DNA of 64,000 nucleotides from contig NZ_JABFHI010000001.1 in the NCBI RefSeq assembly GCF_013112225.1, forward strand, positions 124,001 through 188,000, written 5' to 3'. The notes beneath the pieces were generated by a model. It had not been told where the DNA came from and did not search any database. It worked only from the letters and a program-made list of their open reading frames with translations. How positions within the stretch are numbered: position 1 is the first letter of the stretch; each line of letters starts with the position of its first letter. The DNA is from Vreelandella azerica (lineage in GTDB: Bacteria; Pseudomonadota; Gammaproteobacteria; Pseudomonadales; Halomonadaceae). Shown one piece after another: positions 9,999 through 21,650 of this stretch. The position numbers and the translations under genes were made by a program.

Positions 9999-12900
9999 AT
10001 GACGGTTCCCTTTGTTCATTTGCGACTCCATAGCGAATACTCCCTGGTCGATGGGCTGGTCAAGCTCAAATCGCTGGTGTCGACCACCGCTGCCCGGGAA
10101 ATGCCTGCCTTGGCGCTGACGGATGAGGCGAACCTGTTTGGTCTGGTCAAGTTCTATACCGCCGCCCAGGGCGCCGGCCTGAAACCCATCATCGGCAGTG
10201 ACCTGTGGCTGCATAACCCCCACGATGACGCCCATCCTTACCGGCTGACGCTGTTGGCGATGAACGCCACTGGCTACCGCAACCTGACCGAGCTGATTTC
10301 CAAAGGCTGGACCCACGGCCAGCGCCAAGGGCGAGCGATTCTTGATAAACGCTGGGTTATGGCGCAAAGCGATGGCCTGATTGCGCTTTCGGGCGGGCGT
10401 GACGGTGAAGTTGGCCGCCACCTGCTGAGCGAGCACTATGAGGATGCCAAGTCGCTGCTGGGCGAGTGGCAGACCGCATTTCCCGAGCGCTTCTACTTGG
10501 AGCTGGTGCGCACCGGCCGGGCGCTGGAAGAAACCTGTGTGCATGAAAGCGTGCGTCTGGCCATTGATACCGGCACCCCAGTGGTGGCGACCAATGATGT
10601 GCGCTTTCTTGAGCGCGAGGATTTCTGGGCCCATGAAACCCGGGTGGCGATTGGTGAAGGCAAGGCGCTGGACGACCCGCGCCGTGAGCGCCGCTACTCG
10701 GAAGAGCAGTATCTGAAAAGCCCTGAAGAAATGGCAGCGCTGTTTGCGGATATTCCCGAGGCACTGGAAAACAGCGTCATGATCGCCAAACGCTGCAGTG
10801 TCGATGTGCGCCTGGGTGAGATATTCCTGCCTGAATATGAAATTCCGGACGGCATGACCCAGGACGAATTTTTCCGCAAGATTTCCCACGATGGCCTGAC
10901 TGAACGCCTGGACTTTCTGTTTCCAGAGGCGCAATACCCACGTGACAGCGAAGAATATCAGGCCATTGATCAGCGCTACCGGGAACGTCTTGATTTCGAG
11001 CTGGATATCATTATCCAGATGGGTTTTCCTGGCTACTTCCTGATCGTGATGGACTTTATCCAGTGGGCCAAGGATAACAAGGTGCCGGTCGGGCCAGGGC
11101 GGGGGTCCGGTGCAGGCTCGCTGGTGGCTTATGCCCAGAAGATTACTGATCTTGACCCGATTGGCTACGATCTGCTGTTTGAGCGCTTCCTGAACCCCGA
11201 GCGTGTTTCCATGCCCGATTTCGATGTCGATTTCTGTATGGAAAAGCGCGACAAGGTCATCGACTATGTGGCTGACCGCTATGGCCGCGATGCGGTCTCT
11301 CAGATCGTCACCTTTGGCACCATGGCCGCCAAGGCGGTGGTGCGCGATGTGGCCCGCGCTCAGGGCAGGCCCTACTCGCTGGGCGATAAGCTCTCCAAGT
11401 TGATTCCCTTTGAAGTGGGCATGACGCTCTCGAAAGCCATCGAGCAGGAAAGCGCCCTGAAGGAGTTCATCGACGCCGACGAAGACGCGGCTGAAATCTG
11501 GGAAATGGCGCTCAAACTTGAAGGCACTACCCGGGGAACCGGCAAGCACGCCGGGGGTGTGGTGATTGCCCCTACCAAGCTGACCGACTTTGCCCCGCTG
11601 CTGTGCGATGAAGACGGCTCCGGCCTGATGGTGCAGTTCGATAAGAACGATATCGAAGAGCAGGGCTGGTCAAGTTTGACTTTTCGGACTGCGCACCCTG
11701 ACGATTATCGACTGGGCGCTGGAAATGGTTGATAAGGTGCGCGCCGTGAATGATCAGGCGCCGCTGGATATTGATGCCATTCCCCTGGATGACGGCGCGA
11801 CCTTTGAAATGCTCAAGCGCGCCGAGACCACAGCGGTCTTCCAGCTGGAATCCCGCGGCATGAAGGAGCTGATCAAGCGTCTGCTGCCAGATTCCCTGGA
11901 TGACATGATCGCCCTAGTGGCGCTGTTTCGCCCCGGGCCGCTGCAGTCTGGCATGGTGGATGACTTTATCAACCGTAAGCACGGCCGTGCGGAAGTCTCC
12001 TATCCGCACCCGGATTACCAGCACGAACTGCTCAAGCCGGTGCTCAGCCCGACCTACGGCATTATCCTGTATCAGGAACAGGTCATGCAGATTGCCCAGG
12101 TCATGGCAGGCTACTCCCTGGGTCAGGCGGATATGCTGCGGCGTGCCATGGGCAAGAAAAGCCGGAGGAAATGGCCAAGCAGCGCGCTGGCTTTATGGAG
12201 GGCTGTGCCGCCAACGGGATTGATAAAGACCTGGCGGGTAATATCTTCGACCTGGTGGAAAAGTTTGCCGGTTACGGCTTCAACAAATCCCACTCGGCGG
12301 CCTATGCGCTGGTGTCCTATCAGACCGCCTGGCTAAAGGCGCACTATCCAGGGCCTTTCATGGCGGCGGTAATGTCCACTGAAATGGACAACCTGGATAA
12401 GGTGGTGCCGCTGATTGAAGAGTGCCGCCACCTTAAGCTGACCGTGACGCCCCCGGATGTTAACGTTGGCGGCTACAAATTTACCGTCGATGAGCAGGGG
12501 CGCGTGGTCTATGGCTTGGGGGCGATTCGCGGCGTCGGCGAAGGCCCCATCGGCGCCATCGTGGCCGCTCGGGAAAGCGAAGGTCCTTTCAAGGATATTT
12601 TTGATTTCTGTCGGCGTATCGACCCCAAGCGCATGAATAAGCGTACCCTGGAAGCGCTGATTCGTTCCGGCGCCCTGGATAATCTGGGCCCCAATCGCGC
12701 CGTGCTCACGGCTGCCGTGGAAGACGCCCTGAAAGCTGCCGCCCAGAATCACACCAACCAGAATCTGGGCATGCTGGATATGTTTGGTGATGCCTTTGAG
12801 GCGGCAGAGGATAACGATGTCTACGCCGAGTACCGTCAGGTACGTGAGTGGACCGATCGTGAGCGCCTGGCCGGCGAGAAAGATACCCTGGGGCTATATC

Positions 12901-13496
12901 TGACCGGCCACCCGATTGATGAATACGAGCGCGAGCTGAAACGCTTTGTATCGACGCGGATTGTCGACCTTGCTGCTTCCCGCGAGCCTCAGCGAGTGGC
13001 TGGCCTGGTGGTTGGGGTGCGCACGATGAAATCCAAGCGCGGCGATACCATGGCGTTTGTGACCCTGGATGATCGTACTGGGCGGATTGAAGCCTCCCTG
13101 TTTGGGGAGCTTTTTGATCAGGTGCGTAGTCAGATAGAGTCCGATCAGGTGCTGATCGTGGAAGGCGATGTCTCCAACAATGACTTTTCCGGCGGTCTCA
13201 AGCTGCGCGTCAAGGATGTCACGCCCATGGTCACAGCCCGGGTGCGCTACGGCGAATCGATTGATGTGGCGCTTAATGCCGAGCGGATTAACGGCCGCCT
13301 AGTGGAAAGCCTGCGCAACAGCCTGACGCCTTACTGCGATCCGGCTGGGCTGCCTGTGCGCCTGCATTATCGCCACCCCGAAGCCAGCGCCTGGCTGCAG
13401 CTGGATAACAACTGGCACGTTGCCCCCAGTGATGACCTGCTGCTGGCGCTGCGCGATGTAGAAGGTCAATCCGGCGTTCAGTTACGCTACCGCTAA
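9999..13496 (+). CDS. dnaE: DNA polymerase III alpha subunit (three apparent frameshifts)
   Basis: DnaE is the replicative polymerase subunit. The start is the ATG at 9999 ([19 protein letters not shown]), since the family begins with this PHP domain. The polymerase core contains [14 protein letters not shown] and the catalytic MPDFDVDFC. The fingers region follows, then an OB fold ([22 protein letters not shown]) and a C-terminal domain. The frame breaks three times: two losses lie close together near 11658-11661 and 11681-11685, where [15 protein letters not shown] is expected, and one at the A-run 12157-12160 ([11 protein letters not shown] expected). Each is a single-base loss. The restored protein is 1166 residues, as expected. 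Since this gene is essential, these breaks are best explained as sequence errors. Confidence 0.95.
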
Positions 13497-13591
13497 CGGT
13501 TTGCGTCCCTGAATCAAGGTGCGATAATGCGTCCCAATAATTGATTGATGATGATCATGTGACCCGAAAGGCCCATTTTTAAGGCTAGCTC

Positions 13592-14548
13592 ATGAACCCG
13601 AACTATCTTGATTTCGAACAACCGATTGCCGAACTGCAGGCAAAAATTGAAGAGCTGCGGCTGGTCAGCTCTGATAACGACGTCAATCTCAGTGAAGAGA
13701 TTGAGCGCCTGGAAGAAAAAAGCCGCAAACTGACGGAGTCCATCTTCAAGGATCTCACTCCCTGGCAGGTGTCGCAGATTTCCCGCCATCCTCAGCGCCC
13801 CTACACGCTGGATTACCTGGAAAGCATCTTCACCGATTTTGACGAACTGCATGGCGACCGCCACTTTGCCGATGATGCGGCCATCGTCGGGGGTATTGCC
13901 CGCTTGAACGACCAGCCCGTCATGGTGATTGGCCATCAAAAGGGCCGTGATGTCAAAGAAAAGGTACGCCGTAATTTCGGCATGCCGCGCCCTGAGGGTT
14001 ACCGCAAGGCCTGTCGCCTGATGGAAATGGCTGAGCGCTTCAATATGCCGATTCTGACCTTTATTGATACGCCGGGTGCCTATCCGGGGATTGATGCCGA
14101 GGAACGCGGTCAGTCAGAGGCGATTGCTTATAATCTGGCGGTGATGTCGCGGCTGAAAACGCCGATTATCTCTACCGTGGTAGGTGAAGGTGGTTCAGGC
14201 GGCGCCTTGGCGATTGGTGTGTGCGATGAATTGCACATGCTGCAGTATTCGACCTACTCGGTCATCTCGCCGGAAGGCTGTGCGTCGATTCTTTGGAAGA
14301 GCGCTGACAAGGCTTCCGAAGCCGCCCAGGCCATGGGCATTACCGCTGAACGACTCAAGGAACTGGGGTTTGTCGATGCTCTGATCAAGGAGCCGCTGGG
14401 CGGTGCGCACCGCCATCCGATCAACACTTCTGAACGCATCAAGGAAGCGCTGACTCAGAGCCTGGAACGCCTTCAGGCACTGGATACCGAGGCCCTGTTG
14501 GAACGCCGCTACGAGCGCTTGATGAGCTATGGCGCTCCCGCCGCTTGA
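13592..14548 (+). CDS. accA: Acetyl-CoA carboxylase carboxyltransferase subunit alpha
   Basis: AccA, with AccD, transfers the carboxyl group from carboxybiotin to acetyl-CoA, the committed step of fatty acid synthesis. Recognisable segments are [21 protein letters not shown] at the N-terminus, the Glu/Arg-rich coiled coil, [58 protein letters not shown] and [11 protein letters not shown]. At 318 residues the length is normal and the frame is intact. It follows dnaE and overlaps the start of tilS by 20 bases. Confidence 0.97.
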   Translation: MNPNYLDFEQPIAELQAKIEELRLVSSDNDVNLSEEIERLEEKSRKLTESIFKDLTPWQVSQISRHPQRPYTLDYLESIFTDFDELHGDRHFADDAAIVGGIARLNDQPVMVIGHQKGRDVKEKVRRNFGMPRPEGYRKACRLMEMAERFNMPILTFIDTPGAYPGIDAEERGQSEAIAYNLAVMSRLKTPIISTVVGEGGSGGALAIGVCDELHMLQYSTYSVISPEGCASILWKSADKASEAAQAMGITAERLKELGFVDALIKEPLGGAHRHPINTSERIKEALTQSLERLQALDTEALLERRYERLMSYGAPAA

Positions 14549-15857
14549 CGCCCTGATAGCCCGGCTTGACAACGCCCTGGCGGAGACCCCGCCGGGGCGT
14601 TGTATTTGGGTAGCGCTTTCTGGCGGGCTGGATTCCAGCCTGCTGCTCACTCTGGCAGCCGACGCTTGCCAGCGCAGCGGTCACCGCCTGGCAGCGATCC
14701 ACGTCAACCACCGCCTACAGGAAGCGGCCACCGCCTTTGAGCATCACTGCCGTCAACTATGCCAGTCCCTGCAGGTGCCACTCACGATTGCCCATGTTGC
14801 GGTAGATACTCGCAGCGGGCAGGGTCTCGAAGGGGCGGCCCGCCAGGCACGTTACGCGGCTTTTGCCAGCCACCTTGCTACGGGCGACTTGCTCTGGCTG
14901 GCCCAGCATCAGGATGATCAGGCCGAAACCCTGCTGCTGGCGGCCCTGCGCGGCAGCGGCATCCGCGGGCTTGCTGGGATGCCTGCCGTTCGCCATTGGC
15001 AGGGGTTAACGCTGGTACGCCCCTGGCTGGACATCAGCCAGGATCAGCTGAATGAGGCAGCCGAGCAGAAATCACTTAGCTGGGTGGACGACCCTACCAA
15101 TGATCAGTGCGAAGCGGATCGCAACTTTCTGCGTCACCGCATTCTGCCTGCGCTGGAAACCCGCTGGAAAGGGGCAGGGCAGCGGCTGGCCAGGGTGGCT
15201 CAGCACGCTGCAGAAGCCGATACTCTGCTGAATGAATACGCCCTTGATGAGTTGGCAAGCCTGCGCGGCGAAACGGGTGGGCTGAAGGTGGCGGCTCTTC
15301 TGGCGCGCTCGCAGCCCCGCCAGCGTTTGCTGGTGCGCACCCGGTGTCAGCGACTTGGCCTGCCCACACCGCCAGCCAAGCGCCTGGAAAGCCTGCTTGC
15401 TCAACTAGGTGCCGCACCGGATGCTCAGGTCAAGGTCGTCTGGCCGGGCGGCGAAGGGCGTGTCTGGCAGGGGCAGCTGTATCTGCTTGATGCTACCTCT
15501 GAGCCTGAAAGCTGGGCGCAGGCCTGGAGCGGAAAAACGCCGCTTGTTACCCCGCTTGGCGGGCGGGCGTTCAGCGTGCTGCCGGAGGCCGGGACGCAAT
15601 GGCCTGAGGGCGAGCTTAAAGCCTGCTGGCGCCAGGGCGGTGAAGTTCTCCCGCTGGTGGGGCGCGGCCGCCGTGACCTGAAACGCCTGCTGCAGGAAGC
15701 CCGTTTGCCGCCCTGGGAGCGCGAGCGAGTGGTGGTGGTTCATACCCAGGCCGGGCAGTGTATCGCCGCCCTGCATCCGCCCAGCGGCTTAAGCTGGGCG
15801 GCTAATGGGTGGCAGCTTGTCTGGCACGATCCTGGCGTCTCAGCTGAGCTGGAGTGA
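14529..15857 (+). CDS. tilS: tRNA(Ile)-lysidine synthase
   Basis: TilS converts C34 of the CAU anticodon of a minor isoleucine tRNA to lysidine, using ATP and lysine, so that AUA is read correctly. The PP-loop motif is [16 protein letters not shown] near residue 30. The usual companions [20 protein letters not shown] and [13 protein letters not shown] follow. The C-terminal domain contains [22 protein letters not shown], typical of the TilS substrate-binding region. The start overlaps accA by 20 bases, and the 3' end overlaps the convergent ppx by 18 bases. Confidence 0.93.
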   Translation: MALPPLDALIARLDNALAETPPGRCIWVALSGGLDSSLLLTLAADACQRSGHRLAAIHVNHRLQEAATAFEHHCRQLCQSLQVPLTIAHVAVDTRSGQGLEGAARQARYAAFASHLATGDLLWLAQHQDDQAETLLLAALRGSGIRGLAGMPAVRHWQGLTLVRPWLDISQDQLNEAAEQKSLSWVDDPTNDQCEADRNFLRHRILPALETRWKGAGQRLARVAQHAAEADTLLNEYALDELASLRGETGGLKVAALLARSQPRQRLLVRTRCQRLGLPTPPAKRLESLLAQLGAAPDAQVKVVWPGGEGRVWQGQLYLLDATSEPESWAQAWSGKTPLVTPLGGRAFSVLPEAGTQWPEGELKACWRQGGEVLPLVGRGRRDLKRLLQEARLPPWERERVVVVHTQAGQCIAALHPPSGLSWAANGWQLVWHDPGVSAELE

Positions 15858-17395
15858 GAAGCCAGCGGCCTTCATGAATGCCTGTTCCTGCTCCAGGTCT
15901 GTACTGAGCAGCGTAGGTTCATCGCTGGCATCCAGAGAGATATATAGCGTATCGTTCTTGCAGGCCAACCGTGGCAGCTCGGGCGGCGTTTCCGGGCGGG
16001 AATGATTAAACAGCACCGCAAGCCGCAGTAGGCGGGCCAGCTTGGCGGCGTTGGCCTGCTGGGAAGCCGGTAGCGCCTGCCATTCCTTGATCGGGAACTT
16101 GCGCCGGTGGGCGCGTACCAGAAAGGCCAGCAGACGCTGTTCGGGGCGCGAAAACCCGGAAAGATCTGAATGCTCAAGCAGGTAAGCCCCGTGGCGGTGA
16201 AACTGGCTGTGGGAAATCGCCAGGCCAACCTCGTGGACCTCACTGGCCCAGCACAGGTAGCGACGATGATTGTCGTTAAGCTGCCAGTCTTCCTTGAGTT
16301 GAAAAAACAACCGCTCGGCGGTTTCTGCTACGTTGTCAGCCTGGCGGGTATCAACATCATAACAGCGCTTGAGAAAAGCCAGTGTCTTTAGGCGAGAATC
16401 TTCGGCGCTGTTGCGCCCGGCCATGTCATACAGCACCCCTTCACGCAGGGCGCCGTCAGCAAAGCGCATCTGCTCAATGTCAAAGGCTTCAAAAACGGCA
16501 CTGAGGATGGCAATGCCCGCCGGGAAAACCCTGGCGCGGTCGGTCTTCAGGCCTTCCAGGGCCACCTTGTCCAGGTGCTTACATTTAATGATCCGCTCGC
16601 GCAGCTTCTTGAGCCCTGCGCGGGTTATCAGGCCTTCCTGAAGGGTATCACCATAGCTATGCAGCACACTGGCCGCGGCTTTGATGGTGCCGCTGGAGCC
16701 GACTGGGTCTTCCCAGCCCAGCTTCAGGTAAGGGCGCTGGATATTGGCCAGTTCGGAAAGCGCCGCCAGCTCGGCTTTACGCATGCGCTTTTCGGTCAGC
16801 TCACCATCCGAGAAAAATCGCCGTAAAAGGTCACACACCCCATTCGCAAGCTTTCAAGCGCCTTGGGTTCAAAGTCTTCACCGATGATAAATTCCGTCGA
16901 GCCGCCGCCGATATCGACAATCAGACGACGCCCGCTTTCAGCCAGGGCGTGGGCGGCTCCCAGATAAATCAGGCGGGCTTCTTCACGCCCGGCGATAATC
17001 TCGATGGCATGGCCCAACTGGGCTTCGGCACGGTCGATGAAGGTCTGGCTATTGTAGGCATCACGCAGTGCATTGGTGCCGACAATCCGCAGATGATGCC
17101 CTTCAATGTCATTCAGAAAGGGGGCAAAGCGGCCAAGGCAATCAAGGGCACGCTGCATGGCCTCTTCGCTCAGGTTGCCGTCTTCATCCAGACCGGCAGC
17201 CAGCTGAACTTTCTCGCCCAGGCGGGCCACTACCTGCAGGCGCTCATTCTGGTAGTTGGCCACCAGCAGGTGGAAACTGTTTGAACCCATATCGATAGCG
17301 GCAAGGCGGCGCGGGTCACTACCATTCGCGGCTGACGCAACAGTGTCTGTGACGGTCGATGGCGAAGTCATGGAGAGCGGTGTGTCCTTGGGCAT
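15840..17395 (-). CDS. ppx: Exopolyphosphatase Ppx/GppA family (one apparent frameshift)
   Basis: The enzyme hydrolyses polyphosphate from the chain end; GppA members also hydrolyse pppGpp. The ASKHA-fold phosphate loops are [14 protein letters not shown] and [15 protein letters not shown]-terminal HD-like domain follows ([29 protein letters not shown]). The frame breaks in the run shown as AAAA at 16825-16828 on the plus strand. One more T on the coding strand gives [21 protein letters not shown] and 518 residues in total. It diverges from rho, with a long gap between them. The trxA gene that sits between ppx and rho in some relatives is not here. The choice of Ppx over GppA is by length and context. 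Confidence 0.88.
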
Positions 17396-17914
17396 GTGTT
17401 ATCCTTAAGGTTGGCTGTGCCAAGGTTGCGGTGCTCTCTGCCAGTTGTCAATTGTCTACTCGATGTCAACAGGGTAAGAGGGGGCTTGCGTTTATGGCGG
17501 CGCTTGACTACCATCAGGTCATTGGCGTGATGCGAGTTGCTCGACTGTCGTATCCACTGCCTCAGGCTTTAGCGACTCATGTATAAAGCCATCTCAATGT
17601 CCAAGTCGTCAGATCGCCCGCTGGTCTTGCTCTTACTTCGGTTCTATTCGTTACCTGTTGTGCATCGTGATCAACGCACAGGCAATAAAATAGACAGGCA
17701 CCGAACAAGCACTGGAAACATTTACAGATCAGATTACAAGCGATAGCGCTCACCGGCTGAACAGGGTTTCAAAGTTCAGCACAGTAGCTTCGAGCGTATG
17801 CCTACCGGGGTCTGAACGCACCTTACAGCGTTTCTGTAAGCGCTGTTATCATGCCTCCTTTCTTATTCCCGGCGCCTGGCGCCCAGCTTTCATGAGCAAC
17901 GTTTAAACACACCG
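17396..17914. other. Long ppx-rho intergenic region, probable rho leader
   Basis: About 520 bases carry no convincing gene. A 75-codon frame at 17359-17586 lacks a ribosome-binding site and any family signature. The rho-proximal part holds a candidate promoter and inverted repeats (listed separately). Rho is commonly autoregulated through its leader, so this gap is a plausible place for that. A five-codon ORF starting at 17893 (MSNV) ends just before rho, but it has no evident ribosome-binding site. Confidence 0.5.
17823..17852 (+). promoter_or_regulatory. Candidate rho promoter with overlapping inverted repeat
   Basis: TTACAG (17823-17828) and TATCAT (17847-17852) are separated by 18 bases. 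The -35 element is one arm of the perfect repeat TTACAG-N5-CTGTAA. A second overlapping pair is CAGCG and CGCTG. A repressor bound to the repeat would block the promoter. Confidence 0.4.
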
Positions 17915-19172
17915 ATGAATCTCACTGAACTCAAGCAAAAATCCGTCCCCGAGTTACTCGAGCTTGCCCGTGAAATGGGCATCGACAACCTCGCTCGTTC
18001 GCGCAAGCAGGACATCATTTTCGCCATCCTCAAGAAGCACGCTAAAAGTGGCGAGGATATCTATGGCGACGGTGTGCTGGAAATTCTCCAGGATGGCTTC
18101 GGCTTTCTGCGTAGTGCGGACAGTTCCTATCTCGCCGGGCCAGATGACATTTACGTCTCGCCTTCACAAATCCGCCGTTTCAATCTGCGCAAGGGCGATT
18201 CCATTGCCGGCAAGATACGTCCGCCCAAGGAAGGCGAACGTTATTTTGCTTTGCTCAAGGTCAGTCAGATCAACTTTGACCGCCCTGAGAACGCCAAGCA
18301 CAAGATCCTGTTCGAGAACCTGACGCCGCTGTTTCCCGATGAGCGTATGCACATGGAAATCGGCAACGGCTCGACGGAAGATCTGACCGCCCGGATTATT
18401 GACCTTGCCGCGCCGATTGGCAAAGGCCAGCGGGGGCTTCTGGTGTCGCCGCCCAAGGCGGGTAAGACGCTGATGTTGCAGAATATTGCCACCTCCATTA
18501 CGCGCAATAACCCTGAGTGTCACCTGATCGTGCTGCTGATTGACGAGCGCCCGGAGGAAGTCACCGAGATGTCACGTACCGTGCGCGGTGAAGTTGTGGC
18601 CTCTACCTTTGACGAACCCCGGCACGTCACGTGCAGGTCGCCGAAATGGTGATCGAAAAGCCAAGCGTCTGGTTGAGCACAAGAAGGACGTGGTCATCCT
18701 GCTGGATTCCATCACCCGCCTGGCGCGTGCCTACAACACGGTCGTACCCAGCTCCGGCAAGGTGTTGACCGGCGGTGTCGATGCTCATGCGCTGGAAAAG
18801 CCCAAACGTTTCTTCGGTGCCGCCCGTAATATCGAAGAGGGCGGCAGCCTGACGATTATTGCTACGGCCCTTGTAGATACTGGCTCCAAGATGGACGAAG
18901 TGATCTTTGAAGAGTTCAAGGGTACCGGCAACATGGAAGCCCATCTGGATCGCAAACTGGCAGAAAAGCGCGTCTTCCCAGCGATCAATATTCGCCGCAG
19001 CGGTACTCGCCGTGAAGACCTGATTGCCACTGAAGATGAAATGCAACGGATGTGGATTCTGCGCAAGTTGCTTAATCCCATGGAAGATGTGGCTGCCACC
19101 GAGTTTCTGATTGACCGCCTCAAGGATACCAAGACCAACCTGGAATTCTTTGAAGCCATGAAGCGTCGCTAG
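17915..19172 (+). CDS. rho: Transcription termination factor Rho (two apparent frameshifts)
   Basis: Rho is the hexameric RNA helicase for factor-dependent termination. In order it shows the N-terminal helical segment [18 protein letters not shown], the primary RNA-binding cold-shock-like domain ([17 protein letters not shown]), Walker A ([11 protein letters not shown]), Walker B ([16 protein letters not shown]), and the Q and R loops. Two single-base losses break it: the C-run 18617-18620 ([14 protein letters not shown] expected) and the A-run 18656-18659 ([10 protein letters not shown] expected). The restored length is 419 residues, identical to E. coli Rho. A hairpin (CAGCGCT and AGCGCTG, 19183-19207) lies between rho and ubiD. 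Confidence 0.96.
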
Positions 19173-19182
19173 CCTGCTTTTC

Positions 19183-19210
19183 CAGCGCTCTGGCTGGAGA
19201 AGCGCTGTTT
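19183..19210 (+). terminator. Possible weak terminator after rho
   Basis: The arms CAGCGCT (19183-19189) and AGCGCTG (19201-19207) are perfect 7-base complements with an 11-base loop. Only three T follow, so this is a weak or processing hairpin rather than a firm intrinsic terminator. Confidence 0.4.
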
Positions 19211-19250
19211 GCCGTCCCTTTTAGCGGGGCATTAGCTGCGGGAGTCTGCT

Positions 19251-20750
19251 GTGAAATACCACGATTTACGTGAATTCATCGCTGCGCTGGAAGAGAAGGG
19301 AGAACTCAAGCGTATCAGCGTGGAAGTTGACCCTTATCTGGAAGTGACCGAAATCTGTGACCGGACCCTGCGTGCCGGCGGCCCGGCGCTATTGTTTGAA
19401 AACGTCAAGGGCCACGCCATGCCGCTTTTGGGCAACCTGTTTGGCACGCCCAAACGGGTAGCATTGGGCATGGGGGAAGATTCAGTGGAAGCCCTGCAGG
19501 AAGTGGGTAAGCTGCTGGCATTTCTGAAAGAACCTGACCCGCCCAAGGGCTTCAAGGATGCCTGGTCAAAGCTGCCCATCTTCAAACAGGTGTTGAGCAT
19601 GGGGCCCAAGCTGGTCAGGCGAGCCCCGGTGCAGGAAGTGGTCTATGAAGGTGACGATGTCAACCTTGATCAGCTGCCTATCCAGCACTGCTGGCCGGGC
19701 GATGCTGCCCCGCTGGTAACCTGGGCGCTGGTGGTGACCAAGGGGCCGCACAAGAAACGCCAGAACCTGGGCATCTATCGGCAGCAGAAAATTGGCCGTA
19801 ATCGCCTGATCATGCGCTGGCTTTCCCATCGCGGCGGCGCGCTGGATTTCCAAGAATTCCAGAAAGCCCATCCAGGTGAGCCTTTCCCCGTGGCGGTGGC
19901 GCTGGGCGCCGACCCGGCAACCATACTGGGCGCCGTGACGCCGGTGCCGGATACGCTGTCTGAATACGCCTTTGCTGGCCTGCTGCGCGGTTCGCGCACT
20001 GAGCTGGTCAAGTGCGGCCACGCTGAGCTTGAAGTACCCGCCTCGGCGGAGATCATTCTGGAAGGCTTTATCTACCCGGATGACATGGCGCCAGAAGGGC
20101 CCTTTGGCGATCACACCGGTTATTACAATGAAGTCAGCCACTTCCCGGTGTTTACCGTCACCCGCATGACTATGCGCCGGGACGCCATCTACCATTCTAC
20201 CTACACTGGCCGCCCGCCGGATGAACCGGCAATTCTCGGCGTGGCCCTGAACGAAGTCTTCGTGCCGATCCTGCGCAAGCAGTTTCCGGAAATCGTCGAT
20301 TTCTACCTGCCGCCGGAAGGCTGTTCCTACCGCATGGCAGTAGTGACCATGAAGAAGCAGTATCCCGGCCATGCCAAGCGGGTGATGATGGGCGTGTGGA
20401 GCTTTCTGCGCCAGTTCATGTATACCAAGTTTGTCATTGTCCTTGATGATGACGTCGATGCTCGCAAATGGGAGGATGTGATCTGGGCGATGACCACCCG
20501 TATGGACCCCGCAAGGGATACGGTGACAGTGGAAAATACGCCTATCGATTATCTGGATTTTGCTTCGCCAGTGGCGGGCCTGGGGTCCAAGATGGGCTGG
20601 GATGCCACCAACAAATGGCCGGGTGAAACCGACCGTGAGTGGGGCCAGCCCATCACCATGGATGAAGAGGTCAAAACCCGGGTGGATGAGCGCTGGGAAA
20701 GTTTCGGGATTGGCATTCCACTGCCTGACGCCCGCAAAGGAAGCGAATAA
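19251..20750 (+). CDS. ubiD: 4-hydroxy-3-polyprenylbenzoate decarboxylase
   Basis: UbiD is the prenyl-FMN-dependent decarboxylase of ubiquinone biosynthesis. The GTG start at 19251 follows GGGAG and matches the family N-terminus ([21 protein letters not shown]). Typical segments are the [13 protein letters not shown] region, [51 protein letters not shown] and [19 protein letters not shown]. At 499 residues it is the usual length. The downstream flavin reductase could plausibly supply reduced flavin, since UbiD needs a prenylated FMN; that link is inference. Confidence 0.96.
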   Translation: MKYHDLREFIAALEEKGELKRISVEVDPYLEVTEICDRTLRAGGPALLFENVKGHAMPLLGNLFGTPKRVALGMGEDSVEALQEVGKLLAFLKEPDPPKGFKDAWSKLPIFKQVLSMGPKLVRRAPVQEVVYEGDDVNLDQLPIQHCWPGDAAPLVTWALVVTKGPHKKRQNLGIYRQQKIGRNRLIMRWLSHRGGALDFQEFQKAHPGEPFPVAVALGADPATILGAVTPVPDTLSEYAFAGLLRGSRTELVKCGHAELEVPASAEIILEGFIYPDDMAPEGPFGDHTGYYNEVSHFPVFTVTRMTMRRDAIYHSTYTGRPPDEPAILGVALNEVFVPILRKQFPEIVDFYLPPEGCSYRMAVVTMKKQYPGHAKRVMMGVWSFLRQFMYTKFVIVLDDDVDARKWEDVIWAMTTRMDPARDTVTVENTPIDYLDFASPVAGLGSKMGWDATNKWPGETDREWGQPITMDEEVKTRVDERWESFGIGIPLPDARKGSE

Positions 20751-20789
20751 ATTGACCGCACTCCCTGACCGTAACAACAAGAGGCTTTG

Positions 20790-21524
20790 ATGAGCGCAAA
20801 AACCTTGACCTGCCAGGTCACCGAAGTAGAAGACCTCAACCCGGACGTGTTTGGCGTCACCCTGCAAGGCCGGGCAGAAGCCATGCGTCATGCCCCTGGC
20901 CAATATCTTGAGCTTGGCCTGGATGAGCAGACCTGGGTGCCGTTCTCGATCGCCAGCGCAGAGCGCGGCGATGGCAGGCTTGAGCTGCATATCCAGCACT
21001 GGCCGGAACGTGATAATTCTGCCCGCCTGCGCGAGCTGCTGCAGGTCGCCAATCAGCTGACGGTCCGCCTGCCTGGCGGTGATTGCGTGCTTGACCTTGA
21101 TAGCCAGCGGCCGCTTTTACTGGTCGCCGCAGGCACCGGGTTTTCACAGATGAAAGCGATTATCGAGGCGGTGCTGGAACATCAGCCAGAGCGTGAAGTC
21201 TCGCTGTGGTGGGCTGCCCGCGAACATCGCGATCTCTATCTTGAGCCATTGGCCCGCCAGTGGGCGCTGGAGCATGAAAACATCCACTTTCATGCGGTGA
21301 CCGAGATGCCGCTGCAGGAAGAGATGACGTCCAGCGAGCGTATTCATCATCACCAGGGGCGTATAGATCAGGTGCTGGCCAGCGCCAATCTGTCACCTCA
21401 GAATTACGATGTTTACCTGTCCGGCTCGCCCGGTATGGTGTATGCCAGTATTGATGCGCTGGCGCCCCAGGGGCTTGACCAGTCGCGGCTGTTTTCCGAT
21501 GTGTTCGCCTATGCGCCGCGTTGA
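20790..21524 (+). CDS. fre: NAD(P)H-flavin reductase, Fre family
   Basis: This is a ferredoxin-reductase-fold enzyme that reduces free FMN or riboflavin. The N-terminal beta-barrel contains the flavin-binding PFSIAS. The nucleotide-binding half begins LLLVAAGTGFSQMKAI and ends with the YLSGSPGMVYA segment. I prefer the ATG at 20790 (MSAKTLTCQ) because AGAGG precedes it. It lies 39 bases after ubiD and is likely co-transcribed. The exact electron acceptor cannot be read from sequence. Confidence 0.85.
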   Translation: MSAKTLTCQVTEVEDLNPDVFGVTLQGRAEAMRHAPGQYLELGLDEQTWVPFSIASAERGDGRLELHIQHWPERDNSARLRELLQVANQLTVRLPGGDCVLDLDSQRPLLLVAAGTGFSQMKAIIEAVLEHQPEREVSLWWAAREHRDLYLEPLARQWALEHENIHFHAVTEMPLQEEMTSSERIHHHQGRIDQVLASANLSPQNYDVYLSGSPGMVYASIDALAPQGLDQSRLFSDVFAYAPR

Positions 21525-21563
21525 TCAATGTGCCCGCACCGTCAAAACGTCTAGTACGCGCGT

Positions 21564-21586
21564 ATTACCCTCGTCGTAGGGGTAAT
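21564..21586. promoter_or_regulatory. Inverted repeat upstream of the 43-residue ORF
   Basis: ATTACCC (21564-21570) and GGGTAAT (21580-21586) are perfect complements around a 9-base loop. No T-tract follows. It lies 65 bases before the small membrane protein gene and may be an operator or an mRNA hairpin ending the ubiD-fre transcript. Confidence 0.35.
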
Positions 21587-21650
21587 GATCGGTTAATATG
21601 GGTGCATTATATTCCTCTGAATCCATCATCCGTTTAAGAGAGCTTTACTC

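Noticed and set aside
9936..11549. 537-codon minus-strand frame opposite dnaE
   Set aside because: It is a shadow of the high-GC dnaE coding sequence; no ribosome-binding site or family motif, and it ends where the dnaE frame shifts.
15405..15776. Minus-strand ORFs opposite tilS
   Set aside because: They overlap the conserved C-terminal domain of tilS entirely and show no motif.
17915..19172. Programmed ribosomal frameshifting or phase variation in rho, dnaE and others
   Set aside because: No slippery heptamer plus stimulator arrangement, two or three separate breaks within single essential genes, and the same minus-one pattern in unrelated genes; sequencing error explains it better.
19566..20999. 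477-codon minus-strand frame opposite ubiD
   Set aside because: Composition (His, Arg and Gln-rich) and lack of motifs mark it as an antisense shadow; ubiD is certain on the plus strand.
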